Assembly: GCA_039707655.1 (NCBI GenBank) | Contig: CM077673.1 | Coordinates: 3,544,001 to 3,608,000 of the forward strand | DNA from: Elymus sibiricus | Lineage: Eukaryota > Streptophyta > Magnoliopsida > Poales > Poaceae | Direction: 5' to 3' | DNA: 64,000 nt | In this document: positions 47,111-60,241 of the stretch, piece after piece | Position numbering within the stretch: position 1 is the stretch's first letter | Layout: the number at the start of each line of letters is the position of its first letter | Made by a program: the position numbers and the translations under genes | The notes under the pieces: generated by a model | Told to the model about the DNA's origin: nothing | Seen by the model: the letters and a program-made list of their open reading frames with translations, nothing else | Database searches by the model: none

Positions 47111-48765
47111 ATGCTATCATTCACTGTTTTTCGGTAGTCGTGGTCGTCCGAACGTTCGGGGAAGCCCGGGGTGCGGTTACGGGGACCTCGCCAAAACTAG
47201 CAGATTTTGTGTGTCCCGGCTAGTTTTCTATGCTACTACTCACTAATTTTGGGTCCCGGGGCGATCCAAACGTCCGGGGAACCCCGGGGTCCGCAATACG
47301 GGGACCTTGTCAAAACTCGCAGATTTGGTCCATTCTTACCAGTTTTCTATGCTATTATTCACTGGTTTTTGGTAGTTGTGGTCGTCCGAATGTTTCGGGA
47401 AGCTCGAGATGCGGTTACGGGGACCTCGCCAAAACTAATAGATTTTGTCTGTTCCGGCCAGTTTTCTATGCTATTACTAACTGATTTTGGGTCCCGGGGT
47501 GATCCAAACGTTCGGGGAACCGCGGGGTCCGCTTACGGGGACTTCGCCAAAACTCGCAGATTTGGTCCATTCTTACCAGTTTTCTGTGCTATTATTCACT
47601 GTTTTTTGGTTGTCGTGGTCGTCCGAACGTTCGGGGAAGCCCGGGGTCCGGTTACGGGGACCTCGCAAACACTCGAAGCTTTGGTCCATTCTTACCAGTT
47701 TTCTGTGCTATTATTCACTGTTTTTTGGTTGTCGTGGTCGTCCAAACGTTCGGGGAAGCCCGTGGACCGGTTACGGGGACCTCGCCAAAACTCGCAGATT
47801 TGGTCCATTCTTACCAGTTTCTGTGCTATTATTCACTGTTTTTGGTTGTCGTGGTCGTCCGAACGTTCGGGGAAGCCCGTGGACCGCTAACTGGGACCTC
47901 GCCAAAACTCAGATTTTGTCCATTCTGACCAGATTTCTATGCTATTATTCACTTTTTTTTGTTGTCGTGGTCGTCCGAACATTCGGGGAACCCCGTGGAC
48001 CGGTTACAGGGACCTCGCCAAAACTAGCAGATTTTGCCTGTTCCGGCCAGTTTTCTATGCTACTACTCACTAATTTTGGGTCTGGGGGCGATCCAAACGT
48101 TCGGGGAACCCCGGGGTCCGCTTACGGGCACCTCGCCAAAACTCGCAGATTTGGTCCATTCTGACCAGATTTCTATGCTATTATTCACTTTTTTTTTGTT
48201 GTCGTGGTCGTCCGAACATTCGGGGAACCCCGTGGACCGGTTACAGGGACCTCGCCAAAACTAGCAGATTTTGCCTGTTCCGGCCAGTTTTCTATGCTAC
48301 TACTCACTAATTTTGGGTCTGGGGGCGATCCAAACGTTCGGGGAACCCCGGGGTCCGCTTACGGGCACCTCGCCAAAACTCGCAGATTTGGTCCATTCTG
48401 ACCAGTTTTCTATGCTATTATTCACTGTTTTTGGTTGTCGTGGTCGTCCCAACATTTGGGGATGTCCGGGGTCCGGTTACGGGGACCTCGCCAAAACTCG
48501 CAGATTTGTTCCATTCTTACACTTTTCTATGCTATTATTCACTGTTTTTTGGTTGTCGTGGTCGTCCGAACGCTCGGGGAAGCCCGGGGTCCGGTTACGG
48601 GGACCTCGCAAAAACTCGAAGATTTGGTCCATTCTTACCAGTTTTCTATGCTATTACTCACTCATTTTGGGTCCCGGGGCGATCCAAATGTTCGGGGAAC
48701 CCCGGGGTCCGCTTATGGGGAGCTCGCCAAAACTCGCAGATTTTGTCCATTCTGACCAGATTTCT
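47111..48765 (+). repeat. 14-mer unit with duplicated m8-m9
   Basis: 1,655 bp. Same junctions and 'actaatagatttt' m3 as the 14-mer 4,495 bp upstream. Confidence 0.94.
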
Positions 48766-50420
48766 ATGCTATCATTCACTGTTTTTCGGTAGTCGTGGTC
48801 GTCCGAACGTTCGGGGAAGCCCGGGGTGCGGTTACGGGGACCTCGCCAAAACTAGCAGATTTTGTGTGTCCCGGCTAGTTTTCTATGCTACTACTCACTA
48901 ATTTTGGGTCCCGGGGCGATCCAAACGTCCGGGGAACCCCGGGGTCCGCAATACGGGGACCTTGTCAAAACTCGCAGATTTGGTCCATTCTTACCAGTTT
49001 TCTATGCTATTATTCACTGGTTTTTGGTAGTTGTGGTCGTCCGAATGTTTCGGGAAGCTCGAGATGCGGTTACGGGGACCTCGCCAAAACTAATAGATTT
49101 TGTCTGTTCCGGCCAGTTTTCTATGCTATTACTAACTGATTTTGGGTCCCGGGGTGATCCAAACGTTCGGGGAACCGCGGGGTCCGCTTACGGGGACTTC
49201 GCCAAAACTCGCAGATTTGGTCCATTCTTACCAGTTTTCTGTGCTATTATTCACTGTTTTTTGGTTGTCGTGGTCGTCCGAACGTTCGGGGAAGCCCGGG
49301 GTCCGGTTACGGGGACCTCGCAAACACTCGAAGCTTTGGTCCATTCTTACCAGTTTTCTGTGCTATTATTCACTGTTTTTTGGTTGTCGTGGTCGTCCAA
49401 ACGTTCGGGGAAGCCCGTGGACCGGTTACGGGGACCTCGCCAAAACTCGCAGATTTGGTCCATTCTTACCAGTTTCTGTGCTATTATTCACTGTTTTTGG
49501 TTGTCGTGGTCGTCCGAACGTTCGGGGAAGCCCGTGGACCGCTAACTGGGACCTCGCCAAAACTCAGATTTTGTCCATTCTGACCAGATTTCTATGCTAT
49601 TATTCACTTTTTTTTGTTGTCGTGGTCGTCCGAACATTCGGGGAACCCCGTGGACCGGTTACAGGGACCTCGCCAAAACTAGCAGATTTTGCCTGTTCCG
49701 GCCAGTTTTCTATGCTACTACTCACTAATTTTGGGTCTGGGGGCGATCCAAACGTTCGGGGAACCCCGGGGTCCGCTTACGGGCACCTCGCCAAAACTCG
49801 CAGATTTGGTCCATTCTGACCAGATTTCTATGCTATTATTCACTTTTTTTTTGTTGTCGTGGTCGTCCGAACATTCGGGGAACCCCGTGGACCGGTTACA
49901 GGGACCTCGCCAAAACTAGCAGATTTTGCCTGTTCCGGCCAGTTTTCTATGCTACTACTCACTAATTTTGGGTCTGGGGGCGATCCAAACGTTCGGGGAA
50001 CCCCGGGGTCCGCTTACGGGCACCTCGCCAAAACTCGCAGATTTGGTCCATTCTGACCAGTTTTCTATGCTATTATTCACTGTTTTTGGTTGTCGTGGTC
50101 GTCCCAACATTTGGGGATGTCCGGGGTCCGGTTACGGGGACCTCGCCAAAACTCGCAGATTTGTTCCATTCTTACACTTTTCTATGCTATTATTCACTGT
50201 TTTTTGGTTGTCGTGGTCGTCCGAACGCTCGGGGAAGCCCGGGGTCCGGTTACGGGGACCTCGCAAAAACTCGAAGATTTGGTCCATTCTTACCAGTTTT
50301 CTATGCTATTACTCACTCATTTTGGGTCCCGGGGCGATCCAAATGTTCGGGGAACCCCGGGGTCCGCTTATGGGGAGCTCGCCAAAACTCGCAGATTTTG
50401 TCCATTCTGACCAGATTTCT
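48766..50420 (+). repeat. 14-mer unit with duplicated m8-m9
   Basis: 1,655 bp. 'actaatagatttt' in m3; direct tandem repeat of the previous 14-mer. Confidence 0.94.
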
Positions 50421-52075
50421 ATGCTATCATTCACTGTTTTTCGGTAGTCGTGGTCGTCCGAACGTTCGGGGAAGCCCGGGGTGCGGTTATGGGGACCTCG
50501 CCAAAACTAGCAGATTTTGTGTGTCCCGGCTAGTTTTCTATGCTACTACTCACTAATTTTGGGTCCCGGGGCGATCCAAACGTCCGGGGAACCCCGGGGT
50601 CCGCAATACGGGGACCTTGTCAAAACTCGCAGATTTGGTCCATTCTTACCAGTTTTCTATGCTATTATTCACTGGTTTTTGGTAGTTGTGGTCGTCCGAA
50701 TGTTTCGGGAAGCTCGAGATGCGGTTACGGGGACCTCGCCAAAACTAACAGATTTTGTCTGTTCCGGCCAGTTTTCTATGCTATTACTAACTGATTTTGG
50801 GTCCCGGGGTGATCCAAACGTTCGGGGAACCGCGGGGTCCGCTTACGGGGACTTCGCCAAAACTCGCAGATTTGGTCCATTCTTACCAGTTTTCTGTGCT
50901 ATTATTCACTGTTTTTTGGTTGTCGTGGTCGTCCGAACGTTCGGGGAAGCCCGGGGTCCGGTTACGGGGACCTCGCAAACACTCGAAGCTTTGGTCCATT
51001 CTTACCAGTTTTCTGTGCTATTATTCACTGTTTTTTGGTTGTCGTGGTCGTCCAAACGTTCGGGGAAGCCCGTGGACCGGTTACGGGGACCTCGCCAAAA
51101 CTCGCAGATTTGGTCCATTCTTACCAGTTTCTGTGCTATTATTCACTGTTTTTGGTTGTCGTGGTCGTCCGAACGTTCGGGGAAGCCCGTGGACCGCTAA
51201 CTGGGACCTCGCCAAAACTCAGATTTTGTCCATTCTGACCAGATTTCTATGCTATTATTCACTTTTTTTTGTTGTCGTGGTCGTCCGAACATTCGGGGAA
51301 CCCCGTGGACCGGTTACAGGGACCTCGCCAAAACTAGCAGATTTTGCCTGTTCCGGCCAGTTTTCTATGCTACTACTCACTAATTTTGGGTCTGGGGGCG
51401 ATCCAAACGTTCGGGGAACCCCGGGGTCCGCTTACGGGCACCTCGCCAAAACTCGCAGATTTGGTCCATTCTGACCAGATTTCTATGCTATTATTCACTT
51501 TTTTTTTGTTGTCGTGGTCGTCCGAACATTCGGGGAACCCCGTGGACCGGTTACAGGGACCTCGCCAAAACTAGCAGATTTTGCCTGTTCCGGCCAGTTT
51601 TCTATGCTACTACTCACTAATTTTGGGTCTGGGGGCGATCCAAACGTTCGGGGAACCCCGGGGTCCGCTTACGGGCACCTCGCCAAAACTCGCAGATTTG
51701 GTCCATTCTGACCAGTTTTCTATGCTATTATTCACTGTTTTTGGTTGTCGTGGTCGTCCCAACATTTGGGGATGTCCGGGGTCCGGTTACGGGGACCTCG
51801 CCAAAACTCGCAGATTTGTTCCATTCTTACACTTTTCTATGCTATTATTCACTGTTTTTTGGTTGTCGTGGTCGTCCGAACGCTCGGGGAAGCCCGGGGT
51901 CCGGTTACGGGGACCTCGCAAAAACTCGAAGATTTGGTCCATTCTTACCAGTTTTCTATGCTATTACTCACTCATTTTGGGTCCCGGGGCGATCCAAATG
52001 TTCGGGGAACCCCGGGGTCCGCTTATGGGGAGCTCGCCAAAACTCGCAGATTTTGTCCATTCTGACCAGATTTCT
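50421..52075 (+). repeat. 14-mer unit with duplicated m8-m9 (m1 'ggttatgggg')
   Basis: 1,655 bp. m3 reverts to 'actaacagatttt'. m1 has 'gcggttatggggacc' instead of 'gcggttacggggacc', a change found again exactly 1,655 bp downstream in the next unit and nowhere else in m1. Confidence 0.94.
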
Positions 52076-53494
52076 ATGCTATCATTCACTGTTTTTCGGT
52101 AGTCGTGGTCGTCCGAACGTTCGGGGAAGCCCGGGGTGCGGTTATGGGGACCTCGCCAAAACTAGCAGATTTTGTGTGTCCCGGCTAGTTTTCTATGCTA
52201 CTACTCACTAATTTTGGGTCCCGGGGCGATCCAAACGTCCGGGGAACCCCGGGGTCCGCAATACGGGGACCTTGTCAAAACTCGCAGATTTGGTCCATTC
52301 TTACCAGTTTTCTATGCTATTATTCACTGGTTTTTGGTAGTTGTGGTCGTCCGAATGTTTCGGGAAGCTCGAGATGCGGTTACGGGGACCTCGCCAAAAC
52401 TAACAGATTTTGTCTGTTCCGGCCAGTTTTCTATGCTATTACTAACTGATTTTGGGTCCCGGGGTGATCCAAACGTTCGGGGAACCGCGGGGTCCGCTTA
52501 CGGGGACTTCGCCAAAACTCGCAGATTTGGTCCATTCTTACCAGTTTTCTGTGCTATTATTCACTGTTTTTTGGTTGTCGTGGTCGTCCGAACGTTCGGG
52601 GAAGCCCGGGGTCCGGTTACGGGGACCTCGCAAACACTCGAAGCTTTGGTCCATTCTTACCAGTTTTCTGTGCTATTATTCACTGTTTTTTGGTTGTCGT
52701 GGTCGTCCAAACGTTCGGGGAAGCCCGTGGACCGGTTACGGGGACCTCGCCAAAACTCGCAGATTTGGTCCATTCTTACCAGTTTTCTGTGCTATTATTC
52801 ACTGTTTTTGGTTGTCGTGGTCGTCCGAACGTTCGGGGAAGCCCGTGGACCGCTAACTGGGACCTCGCCAAAACTCAGATTTTGTCCATTCTGACCAGAT
52901 TTCTATGCTATTATTCACTTTTTTTTGTTGTCGTGGTCGTCCGAACATTCGGGGAACCCCGTGGACCGGTTACAGGGACCTCGCCAAAACTAGCAGATTT
53001 TGCCTGTTCCGGCCAGTTTTCTATGCTACTACTCACTAATTTTGGGTCTGGGGGCGATCCAAACGTTCGGGGAACCCCGGGGTCCGCTTACGGGCACCTC
53101 GCCAAAACTCGCAGATTTGGTCCATTCTGACCAGTTTTCTATGCTATTATTCACTGTTTTTGGTTGTCGTGGTCGTCCCAACATTTGGGGATGTCCGGGG
53201 TCCGGTTACGGGGACCTCGCCAAAACTCGCAGATTTGTTCCATTCTTACACTTTTCTATGCTATTATTCACTGTTTTTTGGTTGTCGTGGTCGTCCGAAC
53301 GCTCGGGGAAGCCCGGGGTCCGGTTACGGGGACCTCGCAAAAACTCGAAGATTTGGTCCATTCTTACCAGTTTTCTATGCTATTACTCACTCATTTTGGG
53401 TCCCGGGGCGATCCAAATGTTCGGGGAACCCCGGGGTCCGCTTATGGGGAGCTCGCCAAAACTCGCAGATTTTGTCCATTCTGACCAGATTTCT
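52076..53494 (+). repeat. 12-mer unit (7A, B-lineage m3 and m10)
   Basis: 1,419 bp. m1 has the 'ggttatgggg' marker; T allele m3, full-length m6, 7A, 'cacttttct' m10. Structurally matched by the unit 5,207 bp downstream at 57,283. Confidence 0.93.
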
Positions 53495-55034
53495 ATGCTA
53501 TCATTCACTGTTTTTCGGTAGTCGTGGTCGTCCGAACGTTCGGGGAAGCCCGGGGTGCGGTTACGGGGACCTCGCCAAAACTAGCAGATTTTGTGTGTCC
53601 CGGCTAGTTTTCTATGCTACTACTCACTAATTTTGGGTCCCGGGGCGATCCAAACGTCCGGGGAACCCCGGGGTCCGCAATACGGGGACCTTGTCAAAAC
53701 TCGCAGATTTGGTCCATTCTTACCAGTTTTCTATGCTATTATTCACTGGTTTTTGGTAGTTGTGGTCGTCCGAATGTTTCGGGAAGCTCGAGATGCGGTT
53801 ACGGGGACCTCGCCAAAACTAACAGATTTTGTCTGTTCCGGCCAGTTTTCTCTGCTATTACTAACTGATTTTGGGTCCCAGGGTGATCCAAACGTTCGGG
53901 GAACCGCGGGGTCCGCTTACGGGGACTTCGCCAAAACTCGCAGATTTGGTCCATTCTTACCAGTTTTCTGTGCTATTATTCACTGTTTTTTGGTTGTCGT
54001 GGTCGTCCGAACGTTCGGGGAAGCCCGGGGTCCGGTTACGGGGACCTCGCAAACACTCGAAGCTTTGGTCCATTCTTACCAGTTTTCTGTGCTATTATTC
54101 ACTGTTTTTTGGTTGTCGTGGTCGTCCAAACGTTCGGGGAAGCCCGTGGACCGGTTACGGGGACCTCGCCAAAACTCGCAGATTTGGTCCATTCTTACCA
54201 GTTTTCTGTGCTATTATTCACTGTTTTTGGTTGTCGTGGTCGTCCGAACGTTCGGGGAAGCCCGTGGACCGGTTATGGGGACCTCGCCAAAACTCGCAGA
54301 ATTGGTCCATTCTTACCTGTTTTCTATGCTATTACTCACTCATTTTGGGTCCCGGGGCGATCCAAATGTTCGGGGAACCCCGGAGTCCGCTTACTGGGAC
54401 CTCGCCAAAACTGGCAAATTTTGTCCATTCTGACCAGATTTCTATGCTATTATTCACTGTTATTTTGTTGTCGTGGTCGTCCGAACATTCGGGGAAGCCC
54501 GTGGACCGGTTACGGGGACCTCGCCAAACTAGCAGATTTTGCCTGTTCCGGCCAGTTTTCTATGCTACTACTCACTAATTTTGGGTCTCGGGGCGATCCA
54601 AAAGTTCGGGAAACACCGGGGTCTGCTTACGAGCACCTCGCCAAAACTCGCAGATTTGTTCCATTCTGACCAGTTTTCTATGCTATTATTCACTGTTTTT
54701 GGTTGTCGTGGTCGTCCCAACATTTGGGGATGCCCGGGGTCCGGTTACGTGGACCTCGCCCAAACTCGCAGATTTGGTCCATTCTTACCAGTTTTCTAAG
54801 CTATTATTCACTGTTTTTTGGTTGTCTTGGTCGTCCGAACGTTCGGGGAAGCCCGGGGTCCGGTTACGGGGACCTCGCAAAAACTCGAAGATTTGGTCCA
54901 TTCTTACCAGTTTTCTATGCTATTACTCACTCATTTTGGGTCCCGGGGCGATCCAAATGTTTGGGGAACCCCGGGGTCCGCTTATGGGGAGCTCGCCAAA
55001 ACTCGCAGATTTTGTCCATTCTGACCAGATTTCT
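53495..55034 (+). repeat. 13-mer unit with complete m7 and complete B monomer
   Basis: 1,540 bp. Between m6 and m8 there are two full monomers: a class A m7 (54,208-54,325, 'ggttatggggacc', 'cagaattgg', 'cttacctgttttct') and a class B monomer (54,326-54,443, 'actcactcat', 'ccggagtccgcttactggg'). The 7A and 7B forms of the 12-mer each look like this pair minus one monomer length. m8-m12 and the following m1 are diverged ('cactgttattttg', 'gtctcggggcgatcc', 'ttttctaagc', 'tgtcttggtcg'). Confidence 0.92.
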
Positions 55035-55862
55035 ATGCTATCATTCACTGTTTTCCGGTAGTCGTGGTCGTCCGAACATTCGGGGAAGCCCGGGGTGCGG
55101 TTACGGGGACCTCGCCAAAACTAGCATATTTTGTGTGTCCCGGCTAGTTTCCTATGCTATTACTCACTAATTTTGGGTCCCGGGGCGATCCAAACGTTCG
55201 GGGAACCCCAGGGTCCGCATACGGGGACCTGGCCAAAACTCGCAGATTTGGTCCATTCTTACCAGTTTTCTATGCTATTATTCACTGGTTTTTGGTAGTT
55301 GTGGTCGTCCGAACGTTCGGGGAAGCTCGGGATGCGGTTACGGGGACCTCGCCAAAACTAACAAATTTTGTCTGTTCCAGCCAGTTTTCTATGCTATTAC
55401 TCACTGATTTTGGGTCCCGGGGTGATCCAAACGTTCGGGGAACCCCGGGGTCCGCTTACGGGCACCTCGCCAAAACTCGCAGATTTGGTCCATTCTGACC
55501 AGTTTTCTATGCTATTATTCACTGTTTTTGGTTGTCGTGGTCGTCCCAACATTTGGGGATGTCCGGGGTCCGGTTACGGGGACCTCGCCAAAACTCGCAG
55601 ATTTGTTCCATTCTTACACTTTTCTATGCTATTATTCACTGTTTTTTGGTTGTCGTGGTCGTCCGAACGCTCGGGGAAGCCCGGGGTCCGGTTACGGGGA
55701 CCTCGCAAAAACTCGAAGATTTGGTCCATTCTTACCAGTTTTCTATGCTATTACTCACTCATTTTGGGTCCCGGGTCGATCCAAATGTTCGGGGAACCCC
55801 GGGGTCCGCTTATGGGGAGCTCGCCAAAACTCGCAGATTTTGTCCATTCTGACCAGATTTCT
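55035..55862 (+). repeat. 7-mer unit: m1, m2, m3, m4/m9 hybrid, m10, m11, m12
   Basis: 828 bp. m1-m3 are diverged ('ttttccggtag', 'gcatacggggacctggcc', 'gaagctcgggatgc'). The fourth monomer starts as m4 ('ggggtgatcc') and ends as m9 ('cttacgggcacc'), then m10-m12 follow. It lost five monomers by a crossover between two class B monomers. Confidence 0.91.
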
Positions 55863-57282
55863 ATGCTATCATTCACTGTTTTTCGGTAGTCGTGGTCGTC
55901 CGAACGTTCGGGGAAGCCCGGGGTGCGGTTACGGGGACCTCGCCAAAACTAGCAGATTTTGTGTGTCCCGGCTAGTTTTCTATGCTACTACTCACTAATT
56001 TTGGGTCCCGGGGCGATCCAAACGTCCGGGGAACCCCGGGGTCCGCAATACGGGGACCTTGTCAAAACTCGCAGATTTGGTCCATTCTTACCAGTTTTCT
56101 ATGCTATTATTCACTGGTTTTTGGTAGTTGTGGTCGTCCGAATGTTTCGGGAAGCTCGAGATGCGGTTACGGGGACCTCGCCAAAACTAACAGATTTTGT
56201 CTGTTCCGGCCAGTTTTCTATGCTATTACTAACTGATTTTGGGTCCCGGGGTGATCCAAACGTTCGGGGAACCGCGGGGTCCGCTTACGGGGACTTCGCC
56301 AAAACTCGCAGATTTGGTCCATTCTTACCAGTTTTCTGTGCTATTATTCACTGTTTTTTGGTTGTCGTGGTCGTCCGAACGTTCGGGGAAGCCCGGGGTC
56401 CGGTTACGGGGACCTCGCAAACACTCGAAGCTTTGGTCCATTCTTACCAGTTTTCTGTGCTATTATTCACTGTTTTTTGGTTGTCGTGGTCGTCCAAACG
56501 TTCGGGGAAGCCCGTGGACCGGTTACGGGGACCTCGCCAAAACTCGCAGATTTGGTCCATTCTTACCTGTTTTCTATGCTATTACTCAGTGATTTTGGTT
56601 CCCGGGGCGATCCAAATGTTCGGGGAACCCCGGAGTCCGCTTACTGGGACCTCGCCAAAACTCAGATTTTGTCCATTCTGACCAGATTTCTATGCTATTA
56701 TTCACTTTTTTTTTGTTGTCGTGGTCGTCCGAACATTCGGGGAACCCCGTGGACCGGTTACAGGGACCTCGCCAAAACTAGCAGATTTTGCCTGTTCCGG
56801 CCAGTTTTCTATGCTACTACTCACTAATTTTGGGTCTGGGGGCGATCCAAACGTTCGGGGAACCCCGGGGTCCGCTTACGGGCACCTCGCCAAAACTCGC
56901 AGATTTGGTCCATTCTGACCAGTTTTCTATGCTATTATTCACTGTTTTTGGTTGTCGTGGTCGTCCCAACATTTGGGGATGTCCGGGGTCCGGTTACGGG
57001 GACCTCGCCAAAACTCGCAGATTTGTTCCATTCTTACACTTTTCTATGCTATTATTCACTGTTTTTTGGTTGTCGTGGTCGTCCGAACGCTCGGGGAAGC
57101 CCGGGGTCCGGTTACGGGGACCTCGCAAAAACTCGAAGATTTGGTCCATTCTTACCAGTTTTCTATGCTATTACTCACTCATTTTGGGTCCCGGGGCGAT
57201 CCAAATGTTCGGGGAACCCCGGGGTCCGCTTATGGGGAGCTCGCCAAAACTCGCAGATTTTGTCCATTCTGACCAGATTTCT
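55863..57282 (+). repeat. 12-mer unit (7B, 'cttactggg')
   Basis: 1,420 bp. B-lineage markers throughout; 7B reads 'gtccgcttactggg' as in the 13-mer, not 'gtccgctaactggg' as in the 7B units to the left. Confidence 0.94.
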
Positions 57283-58701
57283 ATGCTATCATTCACTGTT
57301 TTTCGGTAGTCGTGGTCGTCCGAACGTTCGGGGAAGCCCGGGGTGCGGTTACGGGGACCTCGCCAAAACTAGCAGATTTTGTGTGTCCCGGCTAGTTTTC
57401 TATGCTACTACTCACTAATTCTGGGTCCCGGGGCGATCCAAACGTCCGGGGAACCCCGGGGTCCGCAATACGGGGACCTTGTCAAAACTCGCAGATTTGG
57501 TCCATTCTTACCAGTTTTCTATGCTATTATTCACTGGTTTTTGGTAGTTGTGGTCGTCCGAATGTTTCGGGAAGCTCGAGATGCGGTTACGGGGACCTCG
57601 CCAAAACTAACAGATTTTGTCTGTTCCGGCCAGTTTTCTATGCTATTACTAACTGATTTTGGGTCCCGGGGTGATCCAAACGTTCGGGGAACCGCGGGGT
57701 CCGCTTACGGGGACTTCGCCAAAACTCGCAGATTTGGTCCATTCTTACCAGTTTTCTGTGCTATTATTCACTGTTTTTTGGTTGTCGTGGTCGTCCGAAC
57801 GTTCGGGGAAGCCCGGGGTCCGGTTACGGGGACCTCGCAAACACTCGAAGCTTTGGTCCATTCTTACCAGTTTTCTGTGCTATTATTCACTGTTTTTTGG
57901 TTGTCGTGGTCGTCCAAACGTTCGGGGAAGCCCGTGGACCGGTTACGGGGACCTCGCCAAAACTCGCAGATTTGGTCCATTCTTACCAGTTTTCTGTGCT
58001 ATTATTCACTGTTTTTGGTTGTCGTGGTCGTCCGAACGTTCGGGGAAGCCCGTGGACCGCTAACTGGGACCTCGCCAAAACTCAGATTTTGTCCATTCTG
58101 ACCAGATTTCTATGCTATTATTCACTTTTTTTTGTTGTCGTGGTCGTCCGAACATTCGGGGAACCCCGTGGACCGGTTACAGGGACCTCGCCAAAACTAG
58201 CAGATTTTGCCTGTTCCGGCCAGTTTTCTATGCTACTACTCACTAATTTTGGGTCTGGGGGCGATCCAAACGTTCGGGGAACCCCGGGGTCCGCTTACGG
58301 GCACCTCGCCAAAACTCGCAGATTTGGTCCATTCTGACCAGTTTTCTATGCTATTATTCACTGTTTTTGGTTGTCGTGGTCGTCCCAACATTTGGGGATG
58401 TCCGGGGTCCGGTTACGGGGACCTCGCCAAAACTCGCAGATTTGTTCCATTCTTACACTTTTCTATGCTATTATTCACTGTTTTTTGGTTGTCGTGGTCG
58501 TCCGAACGCTCGGGGAAGCCCGGGGTCCGGTTACGGGGACCTCGCAAAAACTCGAAGATTTGGTCCATTCTTACCAGTTTTCTATGCTATTACTCACTCA
58601 TTTTGGGTCCCGGGGCGATCCAAATGTTCGGGGAACCCCGGGGTCCGCTTATGGGGAGCTCGCCAAAACTCGCAGATTTTGTCCATTCTGACCAGATTTC
58701 T
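57283..58701 (+). repeat. 12-mer unit (7A, B-lineage m3 and m10)
   Basis: 1,419 bp. Same type as the unit at 52,076, beginning exactly 5,207 bp after it. Private 'cactaattctggg' in m2. Confidence 0.94.
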
Positions 58702-60241
58702 ATGCTATCATTCACTGTTTTTCGGTAGTCGTGGTCGTCCGAACGTTCGGGGAAGCCCGGGGTGCGGTTACGGGGACCTCGCCAAAACTAGCAGATTTTG
58801 TGTGTCCCGGCTAGTTTTCTATGCTACTACTCACTAATTTTGGGTCCCGGGGCGATCCAAACGTCCGGGGAACCCCGGGGTCCGCAATACGGGGACCTTG
58901 TCAAAACTCGCAGATTTGGTCCATTCTTACCAGTTTTCTATGCTATTATTCACTGGTTTTTGGTAGTTGTGGTCGTCCGAATGTTTCGGGAAGCTCGAGA
59001 TGCGGTTACGGGGACCTCGCCAAAACTAACAGATTTTGTCTGTTCCGGCCAGTTTTCTCTGCTATTACTAACTGATTTTGGGTCCCAGGGTGATCCAAAC
59101 GTTCGGGGAACCGCGGGGTCCGCTTACGGGGACTTCGCCAAAACTCGCAGATTTGGTCCATTCTTACCAGTTTTCTGTGCTATTATTCACTGTTTTTTGG
59201 TTGTCGTGGTCGTCCGAACGTTCGGGGAAGCCCGGGGTCCGGTTACGGGGACCTCGCAAACACTCGAAGCTTTGGTCCATTCTTACCAGTTTTCTGTGCT
59301 ATTATTCACTGTTTTTTGGTTGTCGTGGTCGTCCAAACGTTCGGGGAAGCCCGTGGACCGGTTACGGGGACCTCGCCAAAACTCGCAGATTTGGTCCATT
59401 CTTACCAGTTTTCTGTGCTATTATTCACTGTTTTTGGTTGTCGTGGTCGTCCGAACGTTCGGGGAAGCCCGTGGACCGGTTATGGGGACCTCGCCAAAAC
59501 TCGCAGAATTGGTCCATTCTTACCTGTTTTCTATGCTATTACTCACTCATTTTGGGTCCCGGGGCGATCCAAATGTTCGGGGAACCCCGGAGTCCGCTTA
59601 CTGGGACCTCGCCAAAACTGGCAAATTTTGTCCATTCTGACCAGATTTCTATGCTATTATTCACTGTTATTTTGTTGTCGTGGTCGTCCGAACATTCGGG
59701 GAAGCCCGTGGACCGGTTACGGGGACCTCGCCAAACTAGCAGATTTTGCCTGTTCCGGCCAGTTTTCTATGCTACTACTCACTAATTTTGGGTCTCGGGG
59801 CGATCCAAAAGTTCGGGAAACCCCGGGGTCTGCTTACGAGCACCTCGCCAAAACTCGCAGATTTGTTCCATTCTGACCAGTTTTCTATGCTATTATTCAC
59901 TGTTTTTGGTTGTCGTGGTCGTCCCAACATTTGGGGATGCCCGGGGTCCGGTTACGTGGACCTCGCCAAAACTCGCAGATTTGGTCCATTCTTACCAGTT
60001 TTCTAAGCTATTATTCACTGTTTTTTGGTTGTCTTGGTCGTCCGAACGTTCGGGGAAGCCCGGGGTCCGGTTACGGGGACCTCGCAAAAACTCGAAGATT
60101 TGGTCCATTCTTACCAGTTTTCTATGCTATTACTCACTCATTTTGGGTCCCGGGGCGATCCAAATGTTTGGGGAACCCCGGGGTCCGCTTATGGGGAGCT
60201 CGCCAAAACTCGCAGATTTTGTCCATTCTGACCAGATTTCT
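58702..60241 (+). repeat. 13-mer unit (second copy)
   Basis: 1,540 bp, a near-identical copy of 53,495-55,034, 5,207 bp downstream, with the same rare changes ('ttttctctgc', 'cccagggtgatcc', 'ttttctaagc'). By eye I found only a few differences, such as 'gaaacaccgg' versus 'gaaaccccgg' and 'cgcccaaac' versus 'cgccaaaac'. Confidence 0.93.
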
